Shown here: positions 40,609 through 49,817 of the stretch, in pieces
How the letters are laid out: each line of letters starts with the position of its first letter
How positions within the stretch are numbered: position 1 is the stretch's first letter
NCBI GenBank assembly: GCA_050945135.1
Contig: JBMNSJ010000001.1
Location: forward strand, 1 to 64,000
DNA length: 64,000 bases
Reading direction: 5' to 3'
Source: WRIS01 sp050945135
GTDB lineage: Bacteria; Actinomycetota; Coriobacteriia; Coriobacteriales; Eggerthellaceae
Notes under the pieces: generated by a model
Told to the model about the DNA's origin: nothing
The model's input: the letters and a program-made list of their open reading frames with translations, nothing else
Database searches by the model: none
Program-made: the position numbers and the translations under genes

Positions 40609-40929
40609 TTCCGTTATGCTCCTTTTTACCGACACCCCTTTTTGCCTGGTGTCGCTAGTATCGTCTTTACCGTCCTACTCTCTTGGACGTGCCACCGTAG
40701 AGCGTCGCGCGCTCATTTTCACACTATTAGCCGGATTTACGCTTCAAGCATTATAGGCTGTGCAAGCAAAAAAAGCCCCACAATCAGTAGAGTTCCATAT
40801 TTCCTGCTTACTACATACTTGAATTCATACGTACCTTCACCGCTCCTGCACACCAACTCCATATCTCGGGAGACTCTCACAGAAATTTGGTGTGGTACTC
40901 TGTTCCCGAACGAAAAGGAGATTATGTTT
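40609..40929. other. Divergent upstream region of the processive transferase and ahcY
   Basis: A hairpin (CGACACC 40630-40636, GGTGTCG 40648-40654) sits just before the transferase ribosome site. A TATAAT on the minus strand at 40753-40758 may be its -10, giving a leader of over 100 bases. On the plus side AAAAGGAG precedes ahcY. An open frame from 40642 into ahcY is judged non-coding. Confidence 0.45.
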
Positions 40930-42189
40930 ATGAACTACGACATTAAAAATATTGAACTAGCTGATGACGGCTTAAAACGAATCTTATGGGCAGACCGAGA
41001 CATGCCTGTTCTTGCAAGTATTCGTGAACGTTTTGAACGCGAAAAACCTCTGGAAGGGCTCCGAATTGGTGCTTGCCTACATGTAACCACGGAAACAGCC
41101 AACCTCATGCGCACGCTAAAAGCAGGTGGCGCAGATGTCTATCTTTGCGCATCAAACCCGCTCTCAACTCAAGACGACACCGCTGCCGCCTTGGTAAAGC
41201 ATTTCGACATTCCCGTGTTTGCCATTAAGGGCGAGGATACAGAAACGTATTATCAGCATATCGATGCCGTTATTGATGCTCAACCGCAGATCACCATGGA
41301 TGATGGTGCCGACGTTGTCGGGCGCATTCATGAGAGCTTTCCCGAAGCGCTTGACCATATCATTGGTGGCACCGAAGAAACTACGACTGGTGTTATTCGC
41401 CTTGCAGCTATGGCTAATGAAGCTGCGCTTAAATACCCCATCATCGCCGTTAACGAAGCAAAGACAAAGCACTTCTTCGACAATCGCTACGGCACTGGGC
41501 AATCAACTCTCGATGGAATCGTACGTCTTACCAACCGCCTGCTCGCTGGTCGTACCCTGGTTGTCTCTGGTTACGGCTGGTGTGGAAAAGGTCTCGCCAT
41601 GCGCGCCAAGGGTATGGGCTGCAACGTAATTGTGTGCGAAATCGATCCCACCTGCGCTCTTGAAGCGGTCATGGACGGGTTCCAGGTTATGCCACGCGAA
41701 GAGGCTGCCGCACAAGCTGATATCTGGGTGACGGTCACGGGAAATCTTAATGTTATCGACGAATGCTGCTATCGCAATATGAAAAGCGGCGCGATTATTT
41801 GTAACTCCGGTCACTTTAACTCCGAGATTAATATTCCCTGGCTTGAAGAGAATGCAACAAAACGCGAGATGCTAAAACCCCTGGTTGAAGAATATACTCT
41901 GCAGGATGGACGCACGATTATTCTCCTTGCCGATGGACGCTTGATTAACCTATCGGGCGCAGAAGGACATCCAGCATCGGTTATGGATATGAGCTTTGCT
42001 AACCAAGCGCTCTGCGCAGAATATATGGTCGAACATGCAAGCGAGCTTAAACCTGATTGTTATGACGTTCCTGAAGACATCGACGCGAAGATTGCTCAAG
42101 TAAAACTCGAAACCTTGGGAGTGAAAATCGACGAGCTCACGTCAGAGCAGTTCGCGTACATGAATTCATGGAAAACAGGTACGGTCTAG
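40930..42189 (+). CDS. ahcY: Adenosylhomocysteinase
   Basis: A 419-residue S-adenosylhomocysteine hydrolase that splits SAH into adenosine and homocysteine, relieving product inhibition of methyltransferases. It has the NAD-binding motif VVSGYGWCGKGLAMRAKG, ICNSGHFNSEINIPWLEE and HPASVMDMSFANQAL near the end, all typical. The length matches the bacterial/archaeal short form. ATG 40930 has AAGGAG at nine bases; ATG 40924, six bases earlier, is too close. It is monocistronic here and convergent with crcB. Confidence 0.96.
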   Translation: MNYDIKNIELADDGLKRILWADRDMPVLASIRERFEREKPLEGLRIGACLHVTTETANLMRTLKAGGADVYLCASNPLSTQDDTAAALVKHFDIPVFAIKGEDTETYYQHIDAVIDAQPQITMDDGADVVGRIHESFPEALDHIIGGTEETTTGVIRLAAMANEAALKYPIIAVNEAKTKHFFDNRYGTGQSTLDGIVRLTNRLLAGRTLVVSGYGWCGKGLAMRAKGMGCNVIVCEIDPTCALEAVMDGFQVMPREEAAAQADIWVTVTGNLNVIDECCYRNMKSGAIICNSGHFNSEINIPWLEENATKREMLKPLVEEYTLQDGRTIILLADGRLINLSGAEGHPASVMDMSFANQALCAEYMVEHASELKPDCYDVPEDIDAKIAQVKLETLGVKIDELTSEQFAYMNSWKTGTV

Positions 42190-42203
42190 GCTTAAAAACG
42201 TAC

Positions 42204-42596
42204 TCAGGCTGAAGTTTTCGTCCATCCTGCAAGATAGTCGCCAAGAACAACAGCGCCAAGACATAAGACAACACTTACTACGATGTAGACACTAGCGGTG
42301 AGAATTTCGCCGCTTTTTAATAGCTCCATCGATTCAAACGAAAATGCTGAGAAAGTGGTAAAGCCCCCGCATACACCCACCCTCAAAAACAAGAGCAGCT
42401 CATGGTCGGGCGCGAAAAAACGTGCGAGATAAGCAACTATGAATCCAATCAGAAGTGCACCAGTGACATTTACTATCAAGGTTGTATAGGGAAAACTTGA
42501 CTCCCCTCCAAGCGGAAGAAAGCTAAACAAATACCGTAGAACAGAGCCAAGAAAGCCTCCGATTCCGACATAAAGACAGTTCAGCAGAAATGCCAT
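42204..42596 (-). CDS. crcB: Fluoride channel CrcB/FluC
   Basis: A 130-residue four-helix protein. GGFLGSVLRYLF, the N-V-T-G of the second helix, and VGVCGGFTTFSAFSFE are the Fluc signatures; the FTTFSAF segment lines the fluoride pore. Fluc channels are dual-topology dimers, and one gene suffices if it forms a homodimer. AAGAAGG precedes the ATG. The upstream region does not show the known fluoride riboswitch core. Start and length are normal. Confidence 0.93.
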   Translation of the reverse strand: MAFLLNCLYVGIGGFLGSVLRYLFSFLPLGGESSFPYTTLIVNVTGALLIGFIVAYLARFFAPDHELLLFLRVGVCGGFTTFSAFSFESMELLKSGEILTASVYIVVSVVLCLGAVVLGDYLAGWTKTSA

Positions 42597-42701
42597 CTGC
42601 GAGCCCTTCTTCCCTAATCCTTCTCACATTACAAAACGATACTATACCGCAGGCAGAGCCCACGATATAGTATACGGTTTTGAGATTGGGCGAATGAAAC
42701 T

Positions 42702-43787
42702 CTATTCTTTAGCCGCTTTACTTTCTGAACTTGGCTTCAGTAGCGAAAGAAAACTGAGGGCTGCTCCCCCTGCAGCAATTCCCGCCAACATCATGCTTGA
42801 GCTATTCCAGACTTCTGCCCCTCGATAAAGAATCTGAGCCAAGCCATCAGCAACGAATCGCTCAGGTATCCATGGATAGAGCCAGGATTGCCAAAACTCA
42901 GGTAAAAGCTCAAAAGGAATCAAAGCCGTGGTAATACCACACACAACTATGGTGACCAAAGCAAGCGCGCCTAAGGCAAAGTGCAGATTGAAGAAACAAA
43001 GGAAAAGCATCATAAGCGCGAAGCTGGCTAGCCAGATAAACAGCATAATTTCGACGAAAGGAATAGCTAATTCTGCAAAAGCCGTCATGAAGAAACTCAC
43101 AAACCAGCCAATTCCCAAAGAAAGAAGTGCTGCATAACTCAGCTGGATGAGAATACCTACAACACGATCCTTTTTAGAGGCATGCGGTGCCGGTCTTGAT
43201 GCCACGAATAGTACAATTGAGCACACAATGGTGATAAGGATGGTGAGAAGATAGCTCATTTGCTGCGCCATAATTCCCGAACCAAGACCTTCATCAACCT
43301 GGTTCACATATTCAATTTCAACGTTCATATTTTGCTCACTGAGCATTTGAGCGAGCATGGTTTCAATTGTCTCGGCGATTGCAGGATTTTTTCCCTGGTC
43401 AATTATAACCTTGGGTACACTTTGTTCTCCCAAGCCCATTTGAGCGGCCATGCTTGAGCTAGTGAAATCTGCGGGCAGCACTATAGCCGCATAGATCTCG
43501 TTCGCAGCGAAAGCATCATCCAAGTCTTTTTGTGAATCGAATTCGGTCCAGGCAACCGGCGAGTCGTCTTCAGCTGCTGAAGTAATGTGAGCAACAGCCA
43601 TTTCACCAGCATTGACTTCCCCTTGTGGAGCCTGAGCACCCTCGTCAAGTGAAAGCACCGCGAGAGAAATATCTTTCGGAGAAGCTGAAACCACCGGATA
43701 GATAATTAGCGCAACTAAGCATGACACCACTATCAAAACAACAAGGGGAATAACGAGCTTCTTCTTTTCGCTTCCTGCGTGTTCCAT
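42702..43787 (-). CDS. YhgE/ABC-2-type membrane protein
   Basis: A 361-residue protein of the YhgE/ABC-2 permease type: one N-terminal helix, an outside domain of about 150 residues (residues 35-185), then five helices in the C-terminal half. The outside region with YAAIVLPADFTSS and VIIDQGKNPAIAETI is typical of this family, which is used in drug or lipid export and in type VII-linked envelope functions. ATG 43787 has AGGAGGAG upstream; ATG 43796 is too close to that site. No ATPase gene is adjacent. It is divergent from a TetR regulator that probably controls it. Substrate unknown. Confidence 0.75.
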   Translation of the reverse strand: MEHAGSEKKKLVIPLVVLIVVSCLVALIIYPVVSASPKDISLAVLSLDEGAQAPQGEVNAGEMAVAHITSAAEDDSPVAWTEFDSQKDLDDAFAANEIYAAIVLPADFTSSSMAAQMGLGEQSVPKVIIDQGKNPAIAETIETMLAQMLSEQNMNVEIEYVNQVDEGLGSGIMAQQMSYLLTILITIVCSIVLFVASRPAPHASKKDRVVGILIQLSYAALLSLGIGWFVSFFMTAFAELAIPFVEIMLFIWLASFALMMLFLCFFNLHFALGALALVTIVVCGITTALIPFELLPEFWQSWLYPWIPERFVADGLAQILYRGAEVWNSSSMMLAGIAAGGAALSFLSLLKPSSESKAAKE

Positions 43788-43910
43788 GATTCTCATCTCC
43801 TCCTATTTAAATTGTACATAATGACTAATTACTGTTATTCTAAGAGCTACCAACGCTGAATTAAATGGTCACCAGACACTAATTTGTTTAATTATGCGAG
43901 AGGAGCAGAT

Positions 43911-44570
43911 ATGGCACGTCCAAGGAAAGACTCGCCCGAAGCGCCTGCCGAACTGCGACTAGAGGAGGCGTTCTGGACACTTATTCAACGCTTCCCTCTC
44001 AAAGAAATTACGGTCAATATGATTGTCGCCGAGGCTAAATGCGCACGGGGTTCCTTCTATTACCACTTTACTGATATCAATGACTTGATTGACTCCGCTA
44101 TCGATCGCAATTTTCCCAAAGAGATACCTCGGATTATTTTCACCTACGCCTTAACCGGTCAAGATGAAACGAACGAAATGCTGAGCGATTCTCGTTTTAT
44201 GCAAAAGATTGATCGCATCTGCATCCTCGCTGGTCCAAAGAGTTCCGTTGAAGTTATTGAGCGTTTAAAGCAAACGATTCGCGATGCGTGGCTTGAGACC
44301 CTTCAACTTAACGAAAATGACCTTCCTGAAGAAGCCATGATTTTGCTTGAGTTCGTAATCAACGGAATTATAGGTGTCCTCGCGTTTCGGTCACGCCCCG
44401 ATACAAATTACAGTATTGCCGAATGTCTGCAAGTAGTAGTACCCGATTTTCCTCAAGCCTTTCTCTCTCGGTTGACAAGCATCCTTCAAGTCTCACCTGC
44501 CTCTGAGTCGCAGCTGCCTCCCCTACTCGTCGAGCGGCTTCAAGAAGAATTAGCAACTAAGGCCACATAG
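43911..44570 (+). CDS. TetR/AcrR-family transcriptional regulator
   Basis: A 219-residue regulator. An N-terminal helix-turn-helix occupies about residues 18-60: EAFWTLIQRFPLKEITVNMI, then ARGSFYYHFTDINDLIDS, the standard TetR recognition helix. The C-terminal 150 residues form the helical ligand-binding domain. GAGGAG lies before ATG 43911; a TTG at 43884 is ignored. It is transcribed divergently from the YhgE-type membrane protein, which is the most likely target; the 123-base gap must hold the operator, but no clean palindrome was found. Confidence 0.88.
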   Translation: MARPRKDSPEAPAELRLEEAFWTLIQRFPLKEITVNMIVAEAKCARGSFYYHFTDINDLIDSAIDRNFPKEIPRIIFTYALTGQDETNEMLSDSRFMQKIDRICILAGPKSSVEVIERLKQTIRDAWLETLQLNENDLPEEAMILLEFVINGIIGVLAFRSRPDTNYSIAECLQVVVPDFPQAFLSRLTSILQVSPASESQLPPLLVERLQEELATKAT

Positions 44571-44742
44571 GCTTTCAAAAAGCTCTTGATCTTGCCATTA
44601 AGACAAAGCCCCTACTGACGTTTGGACTTTTAGGTAAAAGAAGCTCTACACCGCGTTGAATCTACATGTTAAAACAGCGATAGGGCATTGTTTGAGGTAA
44701 ACTTTCTGCTTGAGTTAATTCGTTCGATCTGAGGTCAACACT

Positions 44743-46665
44743 ATGAACCAACTACTTATGGGAAACGAGGCCTTCGCGCATGCTGCCTTGGCGGCAGGAG
44801 TCCGCGTTGTCGCAGGATATCCTGGCACGCCGTCTTCTGAGGTCATCGAAACAATCGCAGCAGAACGCGCAGCAGGACGAGCACAGGGCGTGCACGTCGA
44901 GTGGTCCACCAACGAAAAAGCAGCCCTTGAAGTTGCTGCGGCAGCATCCGTCGCAGGTGCGCGCAGCTTGTTCACGTGTAAGCAGGTAGGGCTCAATGTT
45001 GCTAGTGATGCCCTGATGAGCCTAAACTACATTGGCGTCAAAGGTGGTCTCGTCCTGTTTGTAGCAGACGACCCAGGTCCGATATCTTCTCAAACCGAAC
45101 AAGATACGCGCAGATTCGCAAGCTTTGCGAAAGTGCCTGTCCTCGATCCATCAACACCCGAGCAGGGATACGACATGATTCTGGCAGCCTTCGAACTATC
45201 CGAATGCTACAAAACGCCGGTTATCGTACGCTCATCAACCCGCGTATGCCATGCATCATCGTTTGCTGAGGTGCCCACACACACCAGCCCGCGCACGTTC
45301 GACGGGTTCACGCGTGACTCGCGCTGGGTGATTTTTCCACGCCGCGCCTACCAAGCTCACGGTGAGATTAATGAACGTCTAAAAGCTATTGCAGCAGATT
45401 ACTCGCAAGTACCCCAACTTGCTGCATTTAATGATAGTTTCGAGAAAAACAATTCGAACACTTCGCCGAAAGTTGGCATTCTAACAGGAGGAGTAAGCGC
45501 AGCATATACTCAAGAAGCACTGCGCAGCATAGAAGCTGCCTGCGCGAAAAATGGCATCGCCATGCCAGCGTATCGCTTCCTGCAAGTAGGCACGCCGTAT
45601 CCTTTCCCAAGCCAAGCCTTCGAGCAATTTGCTGCCGGTTTAACAACTGTCGCCGTATTCGAGGAGCTAGATCACGTACTCGAAGATGAAGCGCTGCGCT
45701 ATGCAGGCCAACATCACAGCTCATTTGAGGTAGAGGGCATGCTCAGCGGCTGCTCGCGCGACCGCGGAGAAAACACGGTTGACGACATTCAAGAACGCCT
45801 GACCAAGCTTTTCCAAAGTCTCGGTCTACTTGATGATGTGCTGGCCATCGAAGGTGAGGGCTGCGCCACATCTGCCACAAGCTGCGAAGCACCACCTATT
45901 CCTGTTCGTCCGCCGGTGCTGTGCGCGGGGTGTCCTCATCGTGGAAGCTTTTACGCCATCAAACGCGCGCTCAAGAATATGAAACAAGAAGCCATTTACG
46001 CTGGCGATATAGGATGCTACACCCTCGGCAATGCTCAACCGCTTGACATGGTGGACAGCTGCCTGTGCATGGGTGCTGGCATCACGATGGCGCAGGGCTT
46101 TTCAATAGTCGAACCCGCCAAAAAGTGTGTTGCGTTCGTAGGTGATTCGACCTTTTTCGCCAGCGGACTCACAGGAATCGTAAACGCGCTATACAACCAA
46201 CACGACATTTGTATTGCGGTACTTGATAATTCGACCACAGCAATGACTGGTGCGCAACCTCATCCAGGAACTGGTCAAACGCTCATGGGTACGCAGAGCA
46301 AGCCGATTTCAATCGAAGCTGTGTTGCAAGCCTTCGGCGTTGAAACAATTGAGAGCGCCTACCCTTTCGATCTCAACAAAAGCGTCGAAGCAGCAACGCG
46401 CGCGCTGACCGCTTCGGGCCCTTCAGCTATTATTTTTAAGGCGCCGTGTATTTCGCTGGTACCACCTTTAAGCCCGGTCAAAGTGCTAACCGATGCTTGC
46501 ACGGGTTGCAAACTTTGTATCACCGAGATTGGATGCCCCGCTATCGGTTTTTCTGCAAGCGAAAATCAAGCGATTGTGGACACCTCTCTTTGCACTGGTT
46601 GCGGGCTATGTGTTTCAGTGTGCTCTTTTGACGCAATCGCTGAGGAGGTGCAGGCTGATGCTTAA
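44743..46665 (+). CDS. iorA: Indolepyruvate ferredoxin oxidoreductase, alpha subunit
   Basis: A 640-residue thiamine-diphosphate enzyme that decarboxylates aryl-pyruvates (from Trp, Phe, Tyr) to aryl-acetyl-CoA, reducing ferredoxin. The N-terminal pyrimidine-binding domain has AGYPGTPSSEV; the TPP domain has CAGCPHRGSFYAIKRAL, GDIGCYTLG, FVGDSTFFASGL and LDNSTTAMTG; two C-terminal [4Fe-4S] clusters are seen as CTGCKLC...C and CTGCGLCVSVC. The ATG at 44743 has GAGGT upstream. It overlaps iorB by 8 bases, so the subunits are translationally coupled. The sequence looks complete. Confidence 0.95.
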   Translation: MNQLLMGNEAFAHAALAAGVRVVAGYPGTPSSEVIETIAAERAAGRAQGVHVEWSTNEKAALEVAAAASVAGARSLFTCKQVGLNVASDALMSLNYIGVKGGLVLFVADDPGPISSQTEQDTRRFASFAKVPVLDPSTPEQGYDMILAAFELSECYKTPVIVRSSTRVCHASSFAEVPTHTSPRTFDGFTRDSRWVIFPRRAYQAHGEINERLKAIAADYSQVPQLAAFNDSFEKNNSNTSPKVGILTGGVSAAYTQEALRSIEAACAKNGIAMPAYRFLQVGTPYPFPSQAFEQFAAGLTTVAVFEELDHVLEDEALRYAGQHHSSFEVEGMLSGCSRDRGENTVDDIQERLTKLFQSLGLLDDVLAIEGEGCATSATSCEAPPIPVRPPVLCAGCPHRGSFYAIKRALKNMKQEAIYAGDIGCYTLGNAQPLDMVDSCLCMGAGITMAQGFSIVEPAKKCVAFVGDSTFFASGLTGIVNALYNQHDICIAVLDNSTTAMTGAQPHPGTGQTLMGTQSKPISIEAVLQAFGVETIESAYPFDLNKSVEAATRALTASGPSAIIFKAPCISLVPPLSPVKVLTDACTGCKLCITEIGCPAIGFSASENQAIVDTSLCTGCGLCVSVCSFDAIAEEVQADA

Positions 46666-47257
46666 TATCTTGATGACAGGCGTAGGCGGGCAAGGAACCG
46701 TGCTGGCTGCAAAGGTGTTGGCGCAAGCTGCGCAAAGCAAAGGGTGGCAGGTACGCACCGGCGAGACCATTGGCATGGCGCAACGAGGCGGCAGTGTGGT
46801 TTCACATATCCGCATGGGAAATCAGGGAGAGCCGCTATATTCTTCGCTTCTTGCACCGTGCAGCGCAAACTTAATCATTGCATTCGAACCTGCTGAAGCG
46901 GTACGTGTGCTGCCATATTTGGCTCCTGATGGAATCTTGGTTAGCGCGACCACAGGCGTAGAGCCAGTTACAGCCACATTGAGCGATCAACCTTATGAAC
47001 CAGCAGCGATGATTAATTACCTTAATTCTGCACTGAGTGATGGGACAAGCACATCGCGCTTTGTATCTGTTAATGATGCGGAATTGTGCGATCAGATAGG
47101 CACCCGTAAAGCTCTCAACATGATTCTTCTCGCGACAGCTCTCGATCAAAGCAACATTGGCCTGGGTTTGGACGACCTAAGAGAAGCAGTCAAGGTAAGT
47201 GTGAAGGAAAGATTTGTCGCACTTAACCTCAAAGCAATTGATTTAGCGGTATTATAG
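46658..47257 (+). CDS. iorB: Indolepyruvate ferredoxin oxidoreductase, beta subunit
   Basis: A 199-residue gamma-type subunit of the 2-oxoacid:ferredoxin oxidoreductase family. It starts MLNILMTGVGGQGTVLAAKV, with GETIGMAQRGGSVVSHIR further on, both diagnostic. ATG 46658 lies within the last 8 bases of iorA, with GAGGAGGTG before it. A longer frame beginning inside iorA at 46493 is only out-of-frame iorA sequence. It works with IorA on aromatic 2-oxoacids. Confidence 0.94.
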   Translation: MLNILMTGVGGQGTVLAAKVLAQAAQSKGWQVRTGETIGMAQRGGSVVSHIRMGNQGEPLYSSLLAPCSANLIIAFEPAEAVRVLPYLAPDGILVSATTGVEPVTATLSDQPYEPAAMINYLNSALSDGTSTSRFVSVNDAELCDQIGTRKALNMILLATALDQSNIGLGLDDLREAVKVSVKERFVALNLKAIDLAVL

Positions 47258-47301
47258 CTATCGTAAAAAGCCCAGTAGTGCAACGCATTAAGGACCAAGG
47301 T

Positions 47302-48537
47302 ATGAAAATAAACGACGACCAGTTCTCTTTACTCAAGAGTCAATTTGCGCAACTTAAAGACAAATCGCCCTTCTACGCTCAAAAGTTTCAAGGCATCGAT
47401 TTATCCGATGTGCAAACGCAAGAAGATTTCGAGAAGCTTCCCTTTTCGGAAAAGAGCGATTTACGTGACGTGTATCCGCTTGGGCTAGCGGCAGTTCCCG
47501 ACGAAGAAATTGTGCGTATACACTCGTCATCAGGCACGACGGGAACACCGGTGATTATTCCTTACACCGAACAAGATGTCAAAGACTGGGCCATTATGTT
47601 TGCGCGCTGCTACGAAATGGCAGGCGTAACGCCAAAGGATCGCATTCACATTACTCCTGGTTTCGGCATGTGGACAGCGGGAATCGGTTTTCAGGCAGGT
47701 GCCGAGCTGTTGGGCGCAATGGCTATTCCAATGGGGCCAGGAAACACCGAAAAACAGTTAAAAATTATGAAGGACATGCAATCAACAGTGCTCACTGCTA
47801 CAAGTTCGTATGCGCTGCTGCTGGCAGAAACCATCACCGAACGTGGCATTCGTGATGAGCTGTCGCTTAAAAAAGGTATCATCGGGTCGGAGCGCTGGGG
47901 CGAAAAAATGCGCACGCGTATCGCGAATGAACTGGGTGTAGAGCTGTTCGACATTTATGGTTTGACCGAAATCTACGGTCCTGGCATCGGTGTTTCGTGC
48001 AAGGAGCACAACGGGATGCATTGCTGGGATGATTATCTATACTTTGAAATCATCGACCCAAAAACTGGAGAGGTCTTGCCCGATGGCGAACTTGGCGAGC
48101 TCGTGATAACTACGCTGCGCAAAGAAGGCGCTCCGCTAATCCGTTATCGCACCCACGATTTGACACGCATTATCCCTGGGCAATGCGCATGTGGTTCGCC
48201 GTATACACGCTTGGATATTCTGGTCGGACGCACAGACGACATGGTCAAGATTAAGGGAGTAAATGTCTTCCCTGCACAGATTGAAGAGGTCATCAAGTTT
48301 ACCGATGGTGCATCGTCGGAATATCAAGTAATGATCGATCATCTGTACGGCAAAGACATCATGACCGTGTTTTTCGAGACCGCAGCTGAGGGCGAAGAAA
48401 AAGAACGCATAGAAAAAGAGTTAGTGTTTATCTTTAAAGGAAAAATAGGCCTGACGCCGGTAGCGAAGGGTGTAGCAATTGGTGAGCTGCCCCGCTCTGA
48501 AAAGAAAACGCAACGAATTTTTGATAACCGCTATTAG
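47302..48537 (+). CDS. paaK: Phenylacetate-CoA ligase-like aryl-CoA ligase
   Basis: A 411-residue adenylate-forming enzyme of the PaaK group: HSSSGTTGTPVIIPYT (P-loop), GIIGSERWGEKMR, DIYGLTEIYGPG, RYRTHDLTRI, GRTDDMVKIKGVNVFPAQIE and a C-terminal EKKTQRIFDNR. Next to iorAB it probably acts on phenylacetate, hydroxyphenylacetate or indoleacetate; in fermentation the reverse direction (acyl-CoA plus AMP or ADP to acid plus ATP equivalent) would conserve energy, though the enzyme family is known mainly in the forward direction. ATG 47302 has AAGG eight bases upstream; GTG 47278 is a possible longer start. It is 44 bases after iorB. Confidence 0.88.
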   Translation: MKINDDQFSLLKSQFAQLKDKSPFYAQKFQGIDLSDVQTQEDFEKLPFSEKSDLRDVYPLGLAAVPDEEIVRIHSSSGTTGTPVIIPYTEQDVKDWAIMFARCYEMAGVTPKDRIHITPGFGMWTAGIGFQAGAELLGAMAIPMGPGNTEKQLKIMKDMQSTVLTATSSYALLLAETITERGIRDELSLKKGIIGSERWGEKMRTRIANELGVELFDIYGLTEIYGPGIGVSCKEHNGMHCWDDYLYFEIIDPKTGEVLPDGELGELVITTLRKEGAPLIRYRTHDLTRIIPGQCACGSPYTRLDILVGRTDDMVKIKGVNVFPAQIEEVIKFTDGASSEYQVMIDHLYGKDIMTVFFETAAEGEEKERIEKELVFIFKGKIGLTPVAKGVAIGELPRSEKKTQRIFDNRY

Positions 48538-48745
48538 TTATTAGCCTATCACGCTTGCAAGGAGTCCTTTCAAATACGTCCGATTCGCACAGGCAGCTCG
48601 CTGCCCCATTAACCTGGGAGAAAGTGTAGCCAGTGAAGTGGTTGAGCAGTGTTTCGCCTCGTGCTTCTAGCACCTTGATATCGTGTCGCGCTCACAATTC
48701 AAACAGATTAGCGAAAAGGTTTAACCACTGAGAGTGTTTTATGGC

Positions 48746-48751
48746 ATAATA
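48746..48751 (+). promoter_or_regulatory. Candidate extended -10 for tRNA-Thr
   Basis: TGG immediately followed by CATAAT, 15 bases before the tRNA; the upstream -35 region is not clear. Confidence 0.4.
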
Positions 48752-48766
48752 GGCAAGCACGTTTAA

Positions 48767-48841
48767 GCCAGTGTGGCGCAACGGCAGCGCAACGGTTTTG
48801 TAAACCGTGGGTTGTAGGTTCGAATCCTATCACTGGCTCCA
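48767..48841 (+). tRNA. tRNA-Thr (UGU anticodon)
   Basis: A 75-base cloverleaf: acceptor GCCAGTG with CACTGGC, anticodon stem ACGGT/ACCGT around TTTGTAA giving UGU, T-loop GGTTCGAATCC, discriminator T and an encoded CCA. Confidence 0.95.
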
Positions 48842-48850
48842 CAAACACAG

Positions 48851-48883
48851 CAGGTCAGGGCTTCGCGGCTCTGGCCTGATTTT
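48851..48883 (+). terminator. Terminator after tRNA-Thr
   Basis: CAGGTCAGGGC and GCTCTGGCCTG form an 11-pair stem (two G-U pairs) around TTCGCG and are followed by ATTTTC. Confidence 0.7.
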
Positions 48884-49353
48884 CATCCAACCCCTCTCTC
48901 GCGGCTTCTAGACAAAAGTGTGCTCACTTAAAGGCTCATCCCTCTCCTCTGAAAACCCGCTTCTGCGAGACGCCAAGGCTGAAAAGACCCCAAGGCGCAA
49001 GATAGTCCCCCGCTCGCATTACGATTAAATTTAACCCAAAGCGGCTTAGTTCAATGTCAAATGCAACGTTTTGTGGTTGCGACACGGTCCATACGCGTCC
49101 ACTCGAAAAATGCCCTACCATGTCATCAGGCATTTTGTGGATCGTGATGTTTTCTCCCTAGACCCATCAACCACAAAACGTACAATCTGACTTTGATTCA
49201 TGCTCTTCTGCATTGATGTGTTCGAGCGAGGCCGTTCCAATACACACGAAACCGGGGATGCTGGCTTGCTCCAGCACTTTTCTCACCATCGAATCGCGCA
49301 CTATCGAGATTCTTTGCCCCAGCAATCCAAACTTTCAAAGCATGTACTGCCGC
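48884..49353. other. Gene-free stretch with protein-gene debris and an inverted repeat
   Basis: No intact gene. On the minus strand a frame from about 49335 to 49180, just past the HxlR stop, reads like the C-terminus of an enzyme (QASIPGFVCIGTASLEHI) and ends in CTFCG and TGA; nothing upstream in frame supports a start. ACGTTTTGTGGTTG (49066-49079) recurs inverted at 49168-49181. A 66-codon frame at 48936-49133 has no support. The 18-base repeat shared with 21367-21384 lies here. Confidence 0.45.
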
Positions 49354-49686
49354 CTACGATTGCTTCTTTTTGTACGCTTCTCCCCAGGCAGACATCGAAT
49401 CGAGAACAGGAGCAAGACTCTTTCCCTCTTCGGTCAGAGCATATTCGACACGTGGCGGAACTTCTGCATACACCGTTCTTGTTACCAAGCCGCTTTGCTC
49501 CATGTCTCTTAGGTTTGAAGTGAGAACCTTCTGTGAAATGCGACCTATTGATTTCTTGAGCTCGCCAAATCGCTTCTTGCCATCACGCAAGTCTCGCAGA
49601 ATGAGAACCGCCCAACGATTAGATATCATGAGCAAAGTTGTCTCAACAGGGCAGGCAGGTAACCCTTCCTTATCTTTCTCAACCAT
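49354..49686 (-). CDS. HxlR-family transcriptional regulator
   Basis: A 110-residue winged-helix regulator. CPVETTLLMISNRWAVLILRD starts the HxlR signature and is followed by GKKRFGELKKSIGRISQKVL (recognition helix) and the wing around EVPPRVEYALTEEG. The Cys near residue 12 is the redox/aldehyde-sensing position in some family members (HypR, YodB). AGGAGAAAG precedes the ATG. It is divergent from the flavin-type protein at 49818, which it very probably controls from the 131-base gap. Confidence 0.92.
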   Translation of the reverse strand: MVEKDKEGLPACPVETTLLMISNRWAVLILRDLRDGKKRFGELKKSIGRISQKVLTSNLRDMEQSGLVTRTVYAEVPPRVEYALTEEGKSLAPVLDSMSAWGEAYKKKQS

Positions 49687-49817
49687 ATCTTTCTCCTGTT
49701 CATGCCCATTAGTTACTTCTTGGTTCCTATAACACTTTATTGTGCCTAGTTTACTTTTTATACTATTGAGAATACCTTAATCATATGAGCTTAGTCAACA
49801 ATTAAAGGAGGTTGCTC

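Noticed and set aside
40642..40929. N-terminal extension of ahcY
   Set aside because: AhcY proteins start near 40930; AAGGAG is exactly there and the extension has no conserved features.
42597..42701. Fluoride riboswitch before crcB
   Set aside because: The conserved core and pseudoknot sequences I know of are not present.
46493..46657. Upstream extension of iorB
   Set aside because: It is the iorA ferredoxin region read out of frame; the conserved IorB N-terminus and ribosome site lie at 46658.
48936..49133. Minus-strand frame of 65 codons after tRNA-Thr
   Set aside because: No recognisable domain or ribosome site; it lies in a debris patch with an inverted repeat crossing it.
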